Source of the DNA: Pedobacter sp. V48
GTDB taxonomy: Bacteria > Bacteroidota > Bacteroidia > Sphingobacteriales > Sphingobacteriaceae
Assembly (NCBI RefSeq): GCF_000523515.1
Contig: NZ_AWRU01000003.1
Span: forward strand, 45,227 to 84,761
Length of the DNA: 39,535 nucleotides
Reading direction: 5' to 3'
The position numbers and the translations under genes were made by a program. The notes below the pieces were generated by a model, which saw only the letters and a list, made by a program, of their open reading frames with translations, did not search any database and was not told where the DNA came from. Position 1 is the first letter of the stretch, and every line of letters begins with the position of its first letter. This document shows positions 22,192 to 30,850 of the stretch, one piece after another.

Positions 22192-25167
22192 TTATGGATA
22201 TTGGCCATTTTCATTCGACTTTTTTGAGTGAATGTTTGTGAGTTTTGCCGGCGAACTTTCCCATAAGTCTTTATAATATACTGTATTTTCAATAGCGATA
22301 TCTAATGAGTTTTTAAGCTTTATGATATGATTGTTGTCTTTTGCCTTGACCACTTTTATGGATGATATTTTTGCTCCTAAAACATCATCCAGAAATATTG
22401 CGTACCTGCTATCTCTTGACTCGTAATTAAAAGTGCTGTTGCTTATAGTAAGACCTTTTACATGCCGTGCCCATAGGCCGTATGACGGCTGTACATTAAG
22501 ATTGGCAACATTGTATTGTCCTACTCCAAGCTCAGGTGCAAGGTTCGCGGTGTCAGAGGCTAAATTTCCTCCTTTAACTAATATGTGAACATCATTGAAT
22601 ACAATGTTGGTAATGTATCCTGTATGCTGGCTATTTGGGAGATTAAAATTGAGGCCCCCTTTAACTGAATCTGTATCCGGCAGTTTGTAGCCTGCAATAA
22701 TTGGAGTTGCTTTTTTCTGGGTACCATCATAAGCTTTCCAACGGCCATTTTTTCCACCATAAGAACTTCCACCATATACTTCTGATACATCTATCCCATT
22801 AAGAATGATGTTTTCTACCTTTCCTATGTTTACATTTTTCACCAGTAACTCGTCGTGCTTAACTCCATTTTCTGTAAATACATACCTGCCAATCGTTGCG
22901 CCTAGAATACGGGCACGATTTGATATAGAGATAAAGAACGGAGCCCTGGTTCTGTACATTTTTGACCTGGAGTGTAGCTTGCCTGTATGCCCGCAATTTA
23001 AATGAATATCGCTGATGTGTGCGCCATCGTTAGTTGATATGGAAAAGCCTGCTTTATTAGCGCCAAGAACATAAATGTTATCAACGCAGATGTCTTTAAT
23101 GTCATCGGCCGTTTCAGATCCTACCTGGAAAAGGTTGCAATTTGTGTCGCCAATAATATTACGAACTTTATAGTTTCTGGCTGGTCGGGTAAAACCAAGC
23201 GAGCAATCTGAGCCGGGTTTTATAATGTCATCTGAACTCACTTTTGAATAAATGTTGGTGGCGGTAACATTATTACATCCCATAAAATCATAGATGTCTC
23301 TGGCATTAGATTGACTATCCTTTGCTAAGTAAGTATTGTGTACATTGATGTTATCAGTACCCGTAGCGAGCAGGACGAAATGGCCGGCCCGGTCTATTTT
23401 TAACATATTGTCGTGATCAAATATTTTTGACCCATCGTTTCCAATATAGTAGGGTTCGTCTTTCTCCGCATCATACCATAGATCTTCCTCACGATGAATA
23501 CCTCCAATTTCAAGGTTGGTACATAGCTTTAGGGTGAACATTTTGTCGGCTCTATTGTCTGGAGCGTTTTTCATTACGTTATCACCATTTACAAGATTCC
23601 CATTTCCAGTGATTAAGCCATTACCTATAATTTTTACATTGTCTAATCTTTCACCAAAAAACATGGCATTTCTGAAATAATGATGTCCGACGTCCTGTTT
23701 TGTCATGTAGTTTTCTGGATCTGCATAGGGGCCTGGATCAGTAGGAGACAGGCCTGATCTATATTTTTTATCACTAAACCATGTGGATTCAGGAGCGTCA
23801 GCCCCTTTTATAGCCTTAATGATTGCATTTTTGCTTATGTATAAATAGACGTTACTTTTTAAATGAATGGTGCGAACATTATATGTCCCTTGAGAAAATA
23901 GAAGCGTGCCGCCACCAATTTGATTTAAGTGAGCAATGGCTTTATTAATCGATTCTGTGTTGTCCTCTTTTCCATCAGCAGTTACCCCAAAATCCTTTAT
24001 GTCCATTTTGCCCGAATAGAAGTATGCCATGTTGGATGTGTCTTTGCGCGTGCCCTCCGTAATTAATAATCGAAACGCGTATAATTTATTAGCGACCAGA
24101 TTTGATATTGTTGCCGTGGATTTTTGTTGATCGATACGCGCCGATGCTTTAATCCAGCGCTTTCCTTTGTCGAGTGATTGCATCAATTGAATATGGTTGT
24201 TTTTTTTATTAGATCCCCATTTAAAAGTCGCACTGGCATATGTTAAAGGAGATTCTTTGTATTGAATGTCTTTCTTGAGAACCCTTTCAAAGTCTGAAAT
24301 GGTTTTGGTTGCAGTTAGGATTGCAATCTCGGAACCTATGCCTGGGCTTTTAAGGATTTCAGGCTTTGATGTGGTATAGCTAGCTTTGAAAAGGTATTTG
24401 CCTTCCACGGGTAAGCTTACATTAGAAATGACAATTTTAAGGTCGGCACCGTTTGCAGGTCGTAGATCGAGATGTTTAAAGTTAAGTATTTGTCCTTTTG
24501 GCGTTGATAGAATAGTTATGCTGCCTACCATTGAGTAGGAATAGCTGTTTCCAGTGCGACCTATAGACTGTTTGCTAAGGTTTTTTAATTTAACATCACC
24601 ACGTCCAATAACATTTACAGTTGTATTGTCTAAGGTAGCATTAACACCTTTTGGTAGTGAAATACTTACAGTAGCATCCGGACTTCTTTGGCCGGCTGTA
24701 AAATATAAAGTAAGATTTGTGTTTGTATTGGCTGTTATCTGCTGTTTATCTAGTTGCAGACTTCCTCCTATGGCCATAGGCTGTAATTTAATAATATACT
24801 TTTTTTCATTTTGTTTATCCTCGGAAATAACAACAAGTCTGTCACCTGCAGTTAATGAACCTTCAGTTTTTGAATTGCCATCTTTAGCAATGATCTGATA
24901 TGTTTGAAAAGAACCATCTTTAGATCTTATTTGCCGTCTAAGCTGATTTACGGTTGTGTTGGTTGAAATTAATCCCTTATCCTCGGGTGTATCAACGGTG
25001 AATAAATACGTGCTTCCGGTAATAACAACAACAGTGTCGCCCTTAATAACAGCCACGTGGGTGGCGTCGTTAGCAACTGTGATTTCCACAGCTGTTCTTT
25101 TTATCGCCTTTGCTTGTGAAAGTATTGATAATAGCGCAACAGATGTGAATGCCAGTAATTTCTTCAT
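22192..25167 (-). CDS. Secreted GH28-like (polygalacturonase superfamily) protein
   Basis: A 991-residue protein with signal peptide 1-21. Residues about 22-385 are beta-rich accessory domains I do not recognise individually, the last (about 300-385) resembling a fibronectin type III unit. The right-handed beta-helix begins at about 390 with KDFGVTADGKEDNTESINKAIAHLNQIGGGTLLF, the classic pectate-lyase/GH28 opening. SSDDIIKPGSD (about 644-654) corresponds to the GH28 catalytic D-D motif. The usual G-H-G and R-I-K motifs are not clear, so an altered active site or a different substrate is possible. It should act in the periplasm on uronate- or rhamnose-containing polymers. It converges with the AraC-type gene and is divergent from the hybrid kinase. 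Confidence 0.8.
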   Translation of the reverse strand: MKKLLAFTSVALLSILSQAKAIKRTAVEITVANDATHVAVIKGDTVVVITGSTYLFTVDTPEDKGLISTNTTVNQLRRQIRSKDGSFQTYQIIAKDGNSKTEGSLTAGDRLVVISEDKQNEKKYIIKLQPMAIGGSLQLDKQQITANTNTNLTLYFTAGQRSPDATVSISLPKGVNATLDNTTVNVIGRGDVKLKNLSKQSIGRTGNSYSYSMVGSITILSTPKGQILNFKHLDLRPANGADLKIVISNVSLPVEGKYLFKASYTTSKPEILKSPGIGSEIAILTATKTISDFERVLKKDIQYKESPLTYASATFKWGSNKKNNHIQLMQSLDKGKRWIKASARIDQQKSTATISNLVANKLYAFRLLITEGTRKDTSNMAYFYSGKMDIKDFGVTADGKEDNTESINKAIAHLNQIGGGTLLFSQGTYNVRTIHLKSNVYLYISKNAIIKAIKGADAPESTWFSDKKYRSGLSPTDPGPYADPENYMTKQDVGHHYFRNAMFFGERLDNVKIIGNGLITGNGNLVNGDNVMKNAPDNRADKMFTLKLCTNLEIGGIHREEDLWYDAEKDEPYYIGNDGSKIFDHDNMLKIDRAGHFVLLATGTDNINVHNTYLAKDSQSNARDIYDFMGCNNVTATNIYSKVSSDDIIKPGSDCSLGFTRPARNYKVRNIIGDTNCNLFQVGSETADDIKDICVDNIYVLGANKAGFSISTNDGAHISDIHLNCGHTGKLHSRSKMYRTRAPFFISISNRARILGATIGRYVFTENGVKHDELLVKNVNIGKVENIILNGIDVSEVYGGSSYGGKNGRWKAYDGTQKKATPIIAGYKLPDTDSVKGGLNFNLPNSQHTGYITNIVFNDVHILVKGGNLASDTANLAPELGVGQYNVANLNVQPSYGLWARHVKGLTISNSTFNYESRDSRYAIFLDDVLGAKISSIKVVKAKDNNHIIKLKNSLDIAIENTVYYKDLWESSPAKLTNIHSKKSNENGQYP

Positions 25168-25374
25168 ATTGGTTTGAATAGGACAGTTAAAATTCGATAT
25201 TAATTATTGAATTTTTTTGGCCAATTACTCAGTTAAACTGGCATTAATAAGTGGAGTTTTTTAAGCTGATTAAGCACTTTAAGGGTTAAATGGAATAATA
25301 CTTGTAGTTAGTTAAATTGCAATGCTAAAATGGAAATACAAACATAGTATTGGCGTTATAATTAAAAAGTTAAG

Positions 25375-27882
25375 ATGAATAGTACCCCCAGAAAGAGTTT
25401 CATGAAATCGATAAAAGGTAAGGTTATAATAGCTTTACTTTTGGCATGCTTTGCCCTTTTTATGGCTTGGGGTGTGAGTAGGGTGGCATTTAAGGAAATG
25501 CTAAACACTGTTGAGAACATCTCTGCTCCGAGTGAACGGTTAAGGGTCGTTAACGTTATTTCCAGGAAGATTAGCAGCCTTGATCAGTTGCAAAAAAAAC
25601 AAGCCTTTAATGATCCGGGGAACTACAGGAAGCTTTTTAAAGAATCGCGACAGCTAAGATCTATTTTAGACAGTTTAGGGTTTTTGTATACTAATGATTC
25701 TATTCAATTGAATCGAATAGCTACTATAAAGAGGCTTTTGAGTGAGCGTGATAAACAATTTATTAACTATTTAAAAGTTAGGGAGCGTTTGGTAAATAAT
25801 AAATCGTTTTCTGCGCAGGTTCAAAATATTAATGCCATTGTTTCTAAAAGTGCTGAGCAGGCAGACAGTACCATTCTTGCTACTGAAGAAAAAACATCTA
25901 CAACAACTATTTACCCTAATGAGGACAAACCCAGAAGTTTTTTTGGGAAGCTTTTTGGCAGAAAGAAAAGTGAGAATGATAACTCCATCAGAATTGTAAG
26001 TGAAGAAAAGGTAAAAAGAGATACCATAGCGTTATCTGCTGAAGAGAAAATGGCCAGTGATTTGAAAAAATCATTAAAGATTATTGAAGATGATCAGAAA
26101 CAAAAGAATGCTAGTTTTTTAAATAGAGAAGCTGTGCTTGCCAATGCCAACAGTGTATTAATTAGTCAGATGTTGGACATTCTAAGAAAAGTTGAGAGCG
26201 AAGTGGTAAGTCAGATAGAGGTAAACGGAATTCAGGCGAAAAAGGTCGTAAATACAGGAATTAATACTATTTCGTTGATCATGCTTGTTTTTTTGGTGCT
26301 GACCGGGGTATTACTGTATCTTATTTTGACTGACATTACCCGAAGTGGGCGATATAGGAATGAATTAGAATTGGCGAAGGATGAGGCAGAATATCATGGA
26401 AGGGCAAAACAGCGTTTCCTTTCGAATATGAGTCATGAGATCAGGACGCCTCTGCAATCAATAATTGGTTATGCGGAGTTGATTAAGCAGCAGGAATATC
26501 CGCAGGCTAAAGATATTGATGCGATTTATCACTCATCAGAACACCTGTTGCAAATTGTTAATGAAGTACTTGATTACAACAGGATCATATCCGGTAAGTT
26601 CACTTTCTCTAATAAAGTATTTGATGTAGGACAACTTTTAGCTGAAGTTATCTCGGTAATGCGGCCGCAGGCTGAGGCTAAATCATTAAAAATGGTTGCC
26701 GATTTTGATTTGAAAGGGCTTAGATATATTTACGGGGATCCGTTTAGATTAAAGCAGATCCTTTATAACTTATTGGGGAATGCAGTGAAATTTACTCAAG
26801 TAGGGGAGATTGTGCTTTCCGCATTTTACAAGAGGCAAAACGAAAATGTCCATTTTACATTTATAGTTAAAGATACAGGTATTGGACTTTCTGAGGAAGA
26901 TGGTAAATTAATTTTTAACGAATTTGAACAGATTAATACCATTGAGAGTGAAGTGGTAAATAGTACCGGGACAGGGCTGGGGTTAACAATTATAAAATCA
27001 CTTGTTGAGAATCAGGGAGGCAGAATATATGTTAAGAGTAAGGTGAATGAAGGAAGTGCTTTTACGGTATACCTATCTTTTACTTACGCGAATGAACCAG
27101 AGGTTGATAATACTCAGCTTTCAACGTATGAACCGTTGTCGCATCTTAAAGTATGGATAGTTGACGATGATCAATTAATCCTGGATTTATGTGAGATTAT
27201 CTTTAAAAAGAACGGTATTACTTATAAAAGTTTTAACTCCCCAACGCAGTTATTAAATGCTGATTGGGATCCTTATGTTAGTTATGTTCTAATGGATATG
27301 CGAATGCCTGAAATGGATGGCATAAAGCTGTGTAAATTTTTGAGAGAGAAAGTGGGGAATGATGTAAATATATATGCAATTACTGCCCAGGTTTTGCCTG
27401 ATGAGCGTGCCTTTTTATTAGAAAATGGCTTTGATGGAATTGTAATGAAACCATTTAGAGAAGCAGAACTTTTAGCTGCCCTTCTTGAGCATCCGGGCAA
27501 TAGCGAGCCCTTATCATATGAGTTAGTGCTTGATTTGTCGTCATTAAAAAAAATGACATATGGGGATACAGAGCAGTTGAATAAAATTCTTTTAAGGTTT
27601 AAAGAAGATTGCCAGAGTGATAGCGATGAAATTAGGCTGGCAATAGCGGAAAGTGATGTAGTGGTAGTGCGTTTACTGACACACAGACTAGCTGGAAGAA
27701 TAGCTCAGATTGGTTCGAAAGACCTAGCAAAGGAATATAGGGAATGTGAATTGAAATTGAATAATATAGAACAGCTGAATGAGCCTTTAAAAGCTGAAAT
27801 AATAGTATTGCTTGAAAAGCTTAGCGGACTTTTGGAGAAAGTTGATGAGGAATTGAAAAAGCCCGATTATTCTATTTCGTAA
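25375..27882 (+). CDS. Hybrid sensor histidine kinase (HisKA-HATPase-REC-Hpt)
   Basis: An 835-residue protein. Membrane helices at about 16-34 and 298-319 enclose a roughly 260-residue helical sensor loop. HisKA: FLSNMSHEIRTPLQSIIGYAEL (His354). HATPase: N-box LYNLLGNAVKF (Asn465/469), DTGIGL (500-505), GTGLGL (532-537). REC: IVDDDQ (597-599), LMDMRMPEMDG (Asp641), Thr670, Lys692. Hpt at about 735-825: LLTHRLAGRIAQIG (His770). All catalytic residues are present, so a complete His-Asp-His relay can run inside one protein, with the Hpt able to pass phosphate to a separate response regulator. The NtrC-type gene that overlaps its 3' end by 16 bp on the other strand is the obvious recipient. No known ligand domain was recognised in the loop. 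Confidence 0.93.
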   Translation: MNSTPRKSFMKSIKGKVIIALLLACFALFMAWGVSRVAFKEMLNTVENISAPSERLRVVNVISRKISSLDQLQKKQAFNDPGNYRKLFKESRQLRSILDSLGFLYTNDSIQLNRIATIKRLLSERDKQFINYLKVRERLVNNKSFSAQVQNINAIVSKSAEQADSTILATEEKTSTTTIYPNEDKPRSFFGKLFGRKKSENDNSIRIVSEEKVKRDTIALSAEEKMASDLKKSLKIIEDDQKQKNASFLNREAVLANANSVLISQMLDILRKVESEVVSQIEVNGIQAKKVVNTGINTISLIMLVFLVLTGVLLYLILTDITRSGRYRNELELAKDEAEYHGRAKQRFLSNMSHEIRTPLQSIIGYAELIKQQEYPQAKDIDAIYHSSEHLLQIVNEVLDYNRIISGKFTFSNKVFDVGQLLAEVISVMRPQAEAKSLKMVADFDLKGLRYIYGDPFRLKQILYNLLGNAVKFTQVGEIVLSAFYKRQNENVHFTFIVKDTGIGLSEEDGKLIFNEFEQINTIESEVVNSTGTGLGLTIIKSLVENQGGRIYVKSKVNEGSAFTVYLSFTYANEPEVDNTQLSTYEPLSHLKVWIVDDDQLILDLCEIIFKKNGITYKSFNSPTQLLNADWDPYVSYVLMDMRMPEMDGIKLCKFLREKVGNDVNIYAITAQVLPDERAFLLENGFDGIVMKPFREAELLAALLEHPGNSEPLSYELVLDLSSLKKMTYGDTEQLNKILLRFKEDCQSDSDEIRLAIAESDVVVVRLLTHRLAGRIAQIGSKDLAKEYRECELKLNNIEQLNEPLKAEIIVLLEKLSGLLEKVDEELKKPDYSIS

Positions 27883-29195
27883 CGTTCCATCTTACTGTAT
27901 AGCGTTTTTCTATCAATATTGAGCAATTTAGCAGCTTTTGATTTGTTGTACTTTACCTTTACCAGGGTTTCCATGATAAGTGCTTTTTCATTGACTTCAT
28001 TAATTGCTTTGAGATCTGATCCACTAGGTTTAGGGGTTTGATTGATAGCTACGATCATCTCTTCCGGTAAAGAATCTACTTCGGCTGTCTCGTTTGGAGT
28101 TAATAACACCATCCGCTTAATTACATTCTTAAGTTCTCTTAAGTTTCCCGGCCAGTCGTACTGAAGCAACAATTCTTTAGCCGGAGCGGATATATTTAAG
28201 ACATTTCGCTGTAGTTCAGCATTTGATAGCTTAATGAAATGATTGATGAAAAGCTCAAGGTCTTTCCCGCGATCCCTTAATGCCGGGAGATGTATTTTAA
28301 ATTCATTGAGACGATGGTATAAATCTTCCCTGAAAGACCCATTGCTTACACTTGCTTTTAGATCGTCGTTTGTAGCGGTAATGATGCGAACATCAACTTT
28401 GATGGTTTTAGTGCTTCCAACAGGCTGTATTGTTCTCTCCTGAAGTGCTCTGAGGAGCTTAACCTGGACCTCATAACTTAAATTTCCAACCTCATCTAGA
28501 AAAAGGGTTCCTCCACTGGCCATTTCAAACTGCCCTTTTTTATCATTTAATGCTCCGGTAAACGCTCCTTTAGCATGACCAAAGAGCTCACTGGCTGCGA
28601 GATCCTTGGAAAGTGCTCCACAATCTATTGCTATAAAAGGTTTGTTTTTGCGTTTACTTTGCATGTGCAACGCTCTTGCAGCATATTCTTTACCGGTACC
28701 ACTTTCCCCCTGAATGATGACAGACATATCTGTAGGTGCAACCAGATTTATATGTTCATATAGCTTATCTGCAATAGCACTTTTCCCTTTTATGGCGTCT
28801 GTATGCTCTACCGAGTTACTTATGCTTTCGGGCTCTTTTTTGCCCAATGCATTATTGATAATCATTAACAATTCCTCTGGATTGACAGGTTTTGTAATAT
28901 AATCGAAGGCGCTAAGTTGAATAGATTTTACAGCAGTTCTCACATCATTAAAGCTTGTCATGATGATGATAGGCTGTAGGGAGCCCTTTTCCCGAAGATG
29001 GGCTAGTACATCCAGACCTGTTCCATCAGGCAAACGATAGTCGACTAAAAGTAAATCGAAGGTTTGTTTTTCCAGTATTTGGAAACTTTTTTTTACTTCG
29101 TTTATAGCTAATGGCTCGTGCCCATGCTTTGTTAAAAAGCCTTCTAATATCTGAGAAAAAGTTAGATCGTCTTCAATAATGAGTATTTTCGCCAT
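27867..29195 (-). CDS. Sigma-54-dependent NtrC-type response regulator
   Basis: A 442-residue protein from MAKILIIEDD; the longer frame adds a non-conserved 23-residue leader, which I discard. REC domain 1-120: acidic E8-D9-D10, phosphoacceptor D52 in LLLVDYRLPDG. AAA+ domain, about 135-370: GESGTGKE (Walker A), GAFTGA (the sigma-54 contact loop), GGTLFLDEVGNL (Walker B), RDDLYHRL-like FREDLYHRLNEFKIHLPALRDRG. Fis-type HTH at the C-terminus: NKSKAAKLLNIDRKTLYSKM. It remodels sigma-54 RNA polymerase when phosphorylated. Convergent with the hybrid kinase, with a 16-bp overlap of coding ends, so both coding sequences share the terminus region and there is no room for a terminator. Confidence 0.93.
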   Translation of the reverse strand: MAKILIIEDDLTFSQILEGFLTKHGHEPLAINEVKKSFQILEKQTFDLLLVDYRLPDGTGLDVLAHLREKGSLQPIIIMTSFNDVRTAVKSIQLSAFDYITKPVNPEELLMIINNALGKKEPESISNSVEHTDAIKGKSAIADKLYEHINLVAPTDMSVIIQGESGTGKEYAARALHMQSKRKNKPFIAIDCGALSKDLAASELFGHAKGAFTGALNDKKGQFEMASGGTLFLDEVGNLSYEVQVKLLRALQERTIQPVGSTKTIKVDVRIITATNDDLKASVSNGSFREDLYHRLNEFKIHLPALRDRGKDLELFINHFIKLSNAELQRNVLNISAPAKELLLQYDWPGNLRELKNVIKRMVLLTPNETAEVDSLPEEMIVAINQTPKPSGSDLKAINEVNEKALIMETLVKVKYNKSKAAKLLNIDRKTLYSKMERYEIE

Positions 29196-29407
29196 AGGGA
29201 TTAAGCAGGTAAATATTAGCAAAAATACAAAAGCCAGACGAAATTTGGCTTTTATTCGACACAAATTGCTAACAGTTGACTTTTATGCCATCTAACCCCC
29301 TGTTTCATCTATAAGCTGCCATTTTAACAAGATAGGTGACTTGTTATTGCATTTGCTTAAACTTTCAGTAATTTTTGAACTTTTGATATTTAAATCTATT
29401 TTTGAGT

Positions 29408-29914
29408 ATGGAATTATCAGAAGGAAGATTGAAGTTTATTGAAGCCTGGGGTAAATTGGGCTCTGAATGGGGGATTAATAGGACTATGGCTCAGATTCAT
29501 GCTTTACTTCTTATTTCTCCTGAAGCATTAACCACTGAAGATATTATGGAAGAACTTACCATCTCCAGAGGAAATACCAATATGAACTTAAGAGATTTAA
29601 TTGGTTGGGGACTTGTAGAAAAGCAACATAAATCTGGTGAACGTAAAGAGTATTTTTACGCAGATAAGGATACATGGAACATTGCCAGACAGGTGGCTAA
29701 AGAAAGAAAGAAGCGTGAGCTGGACCCTATAATTAAGCTTCTAAACGAGTTATCTGAAGTGAAAGGCGATGATAAGGATCGAAATTATAAAACATTTAGA
29801 AGTTCAGTAAAGGATATAAACAAACTCGCAAAAAATGTAAATAAGACTCTGGAAACGATGTTGAAGGCAGAGGAGAGTTGGTTTTGGGGTTCTATTTTTA
29901 AAATATTCAAATAA
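29408..29914 (+). CDS. GbsR/MarR-like transcriptional regulator
   Basis: A 168-residue protein; ATG at 29408 preferred over an upstream TTG in frame. Winged helix at about 25-95: INRTMAQIHALLLISPEALTTEDIMEELTISRGNTNMNLRDLIGWGLVEKQHKSGERKEYFYAD. The I-S-R-G-N-x-N-M-N-L-R-x-L recognition helix is characteristic of the GbsR-type MarR relatives, whose Bacillus prototype represses choline/betaine genes. The C-terminal half (about 100-168) is a helical dimerisation segment rich in Lys and Asn, ending SWFWGSIFKIFK. No transport or betaine gene is near, so the target is unknown. Upstream (29229-29253) lies a short hairpin, AAAAGCCA..TGGCTTTT, nearer the response-regulator start. Confidence 0.85.
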   Translation: MELSEGRLKFIEAWGKLGSEWGINRTMAQIHALLLISPEALTTEDIMEELTISRGNTNMNLRDLIGWGLVEKQHKSGERKEYFYADKDTWNIARQVAKERKKRELDPIIKLLNELSEVKGDDKDRNYKTFRSSVKDINKLAKNVNKTLETMLKAEESWFWGSIFKIFK

Positions 29915-30216
29915 TTTTTCTAAAGTTTCAATATAAATTGATAGTTTAGAAAGATGTTCTGCTTTGGCTCGCATGCTTGAAATGAGGTCGAGATTTTCGA
30001 TTTATTGCATTGTCAACATTCGTAGACCTTGTTGCCTTGGCAGTTAGTCTACATAAATGGCAAATTGCTCTTCCTTAACAAATCAATAGTAAGAACTTAA
30101 AATAATGTTCGGTAAAAACCATAGATTATACTATAAAAACACAATTTGTTAACTATTTAGTTAAATTATCTTTGATGAAGCTTTACTATACTTATATCTT
30201 TTCTTAGCTTTGTTAT
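29915..30216. other. Gene-free stretch with nested palindrome
   Basis: No credible open frame. At 30022-30052 GTAGAC and GTCTAC enclose TGCC-TT-GGCA in the centre, a two-tier inverted repeat that could be an operator or a small hairpin without a T run. The 3' part (30145-30174) holds the Rrf2 promoter. Nothing else stands out. Confidence 0.5.
30145..30174 (+). promoter_or_regulatory. Candidate promoter of the Rrf2 gene
   Basis: TTTG (30145-30148) and TATCTTTG (30167-30174) are separated by 18 bases and match the Bacteroidota -33 TTTG and -7 TAnnTTTG elements. The implied leader is about 35 nt before the ATG at 30217. A second TAGCTTTG at 30205-30212 is too close to the ATG to be its promoter. 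Confidence 0.5.
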
Positions 30217-30654
30217 ATGCTGTCTAAGAAAACGAAATATGCGATAAAAGCACTGGTTGCTCTTGGTAAGAACACTGGTAACCCTCCAATGCAAATAGTC
30301 AGATTAGCTGAACAGGAAATGATTCCAAGGAAATTTTTGGAACAGATCCTGTTAGATATGCGTAATGCAGGATACCTTTATAGTAAAAAGGGCGCCGGAG
30401 GTGGGTATAGTTTAAATAAAGACCCCCAAGATATATTTCTTGCTGATATCCTGCGCATTACTGACGGGCCAATAGCAATGGTACCTTGTGCAAGTTTGAA
30501 ATTTTATCGGAAATGCGATGAGTGCCACGACGAGGTAACTTGTGGAATTAGAAAAACATTTATAGATGTAAGAAATGCCACGTTAAATGTATTGGCACAG
30601 ACTTCTATAGCTGATGTGATCGCTCGGGAGACTGACGAAAACATTGTGTCTTAA
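30217..30654 (+). CDS. Rrf2-family transcriptional regulator with Fe-S-type cysteines
   Basis: A 145-residue protein of normal Rrf2 length. N-terminal winged helix (MLSKKTKYAIKALVALG, then IPRKFLEQILLDMRNAGYLYSKKGAGGGYSLNKDP). Cysteines C91, C100, C103 and C109 (VPCASLKFYRKCDECHDEVTCGI) lie where IscR/NsrR-type members ligate an iron-sulfur cluster or CymR-type members are plain. In Bacteroidota close relatives often sit before sulfate or cysteine assimilation genes, but none is present here. It should bind DNA as a dimer and respond to Fe-S state, nitric oxide or sulfur supply; which one is not visible. Monocistronic, with its own promoter and terminator. Confidence 0.88.
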   Translation: MLSKKTKYAIKALVALGKNTGNPPMQIVRLAEQEMIPRKFLEQILLDMRNAGYLYSKKGAGGGYSLNKDPQDIFLADILRITDGPIAMVPCASLKFYRKCDECHDEVTCGIRKTFIDVRNATLNVLAQTSIADVIARETDENIVS

Positions 30655-30741
30655 ATCATACCGGTTAAGGAATTCTATGAAATGACGCTTCAATTATAGT
30701 CTTATCTTAAGATTGGAATACATTTTGCTTTGATATTAGGG

Positions 30742-30770
30742 AACCAGATATTTTATATCTGGTTTTCTCG
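30742..30770 (+). terminator. Intrinsic terminator after Rrf2 gene
   Basis: AACCAGATA (30742-30750) pairs with TATCTGGTT (30756-30764) around a TTTTA loop, followed by TTCTC. It lies about 88 bases past the stop codon. Confidence 0.6.
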
Positions 30771-30825
30771 TTATATCGGGTGATAATCACACATTTGTTA
30801 TTAACTCCCTGAGATATTATTTAAT

Positions 30826-30833
30826 TAACTTTG
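30826..30833 (+). promoter_or_regulatory. Candidate -7 element of the subtilase gene
   Basis: TAACTTTG matches TAnnTTTG, 17 bases before the ATG at 30851. A TTTG at 30794 is 28 bases away, longer than the usual spacing, so the -33 element is uncertain. Confidence 0.35.
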
Positions 30834-30850
30834 TTTTAAAACTTATATAT

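Noticed and set aside
29229..29253. Hairpin AAAAGCCA..TGGCTTTT read as a terminator or attenuator
   Set aside because: It lies 34-58 bases before the response-regulator start with no upstream transcript to end; only 8 bp long, so I do not assign a function.
29196..29264. Upstream start of the NtrC-type regulator
   Set aside because: The 23-residue leader is hydrophobic and not part of REC domains, which begin at MAKILIIEDD.
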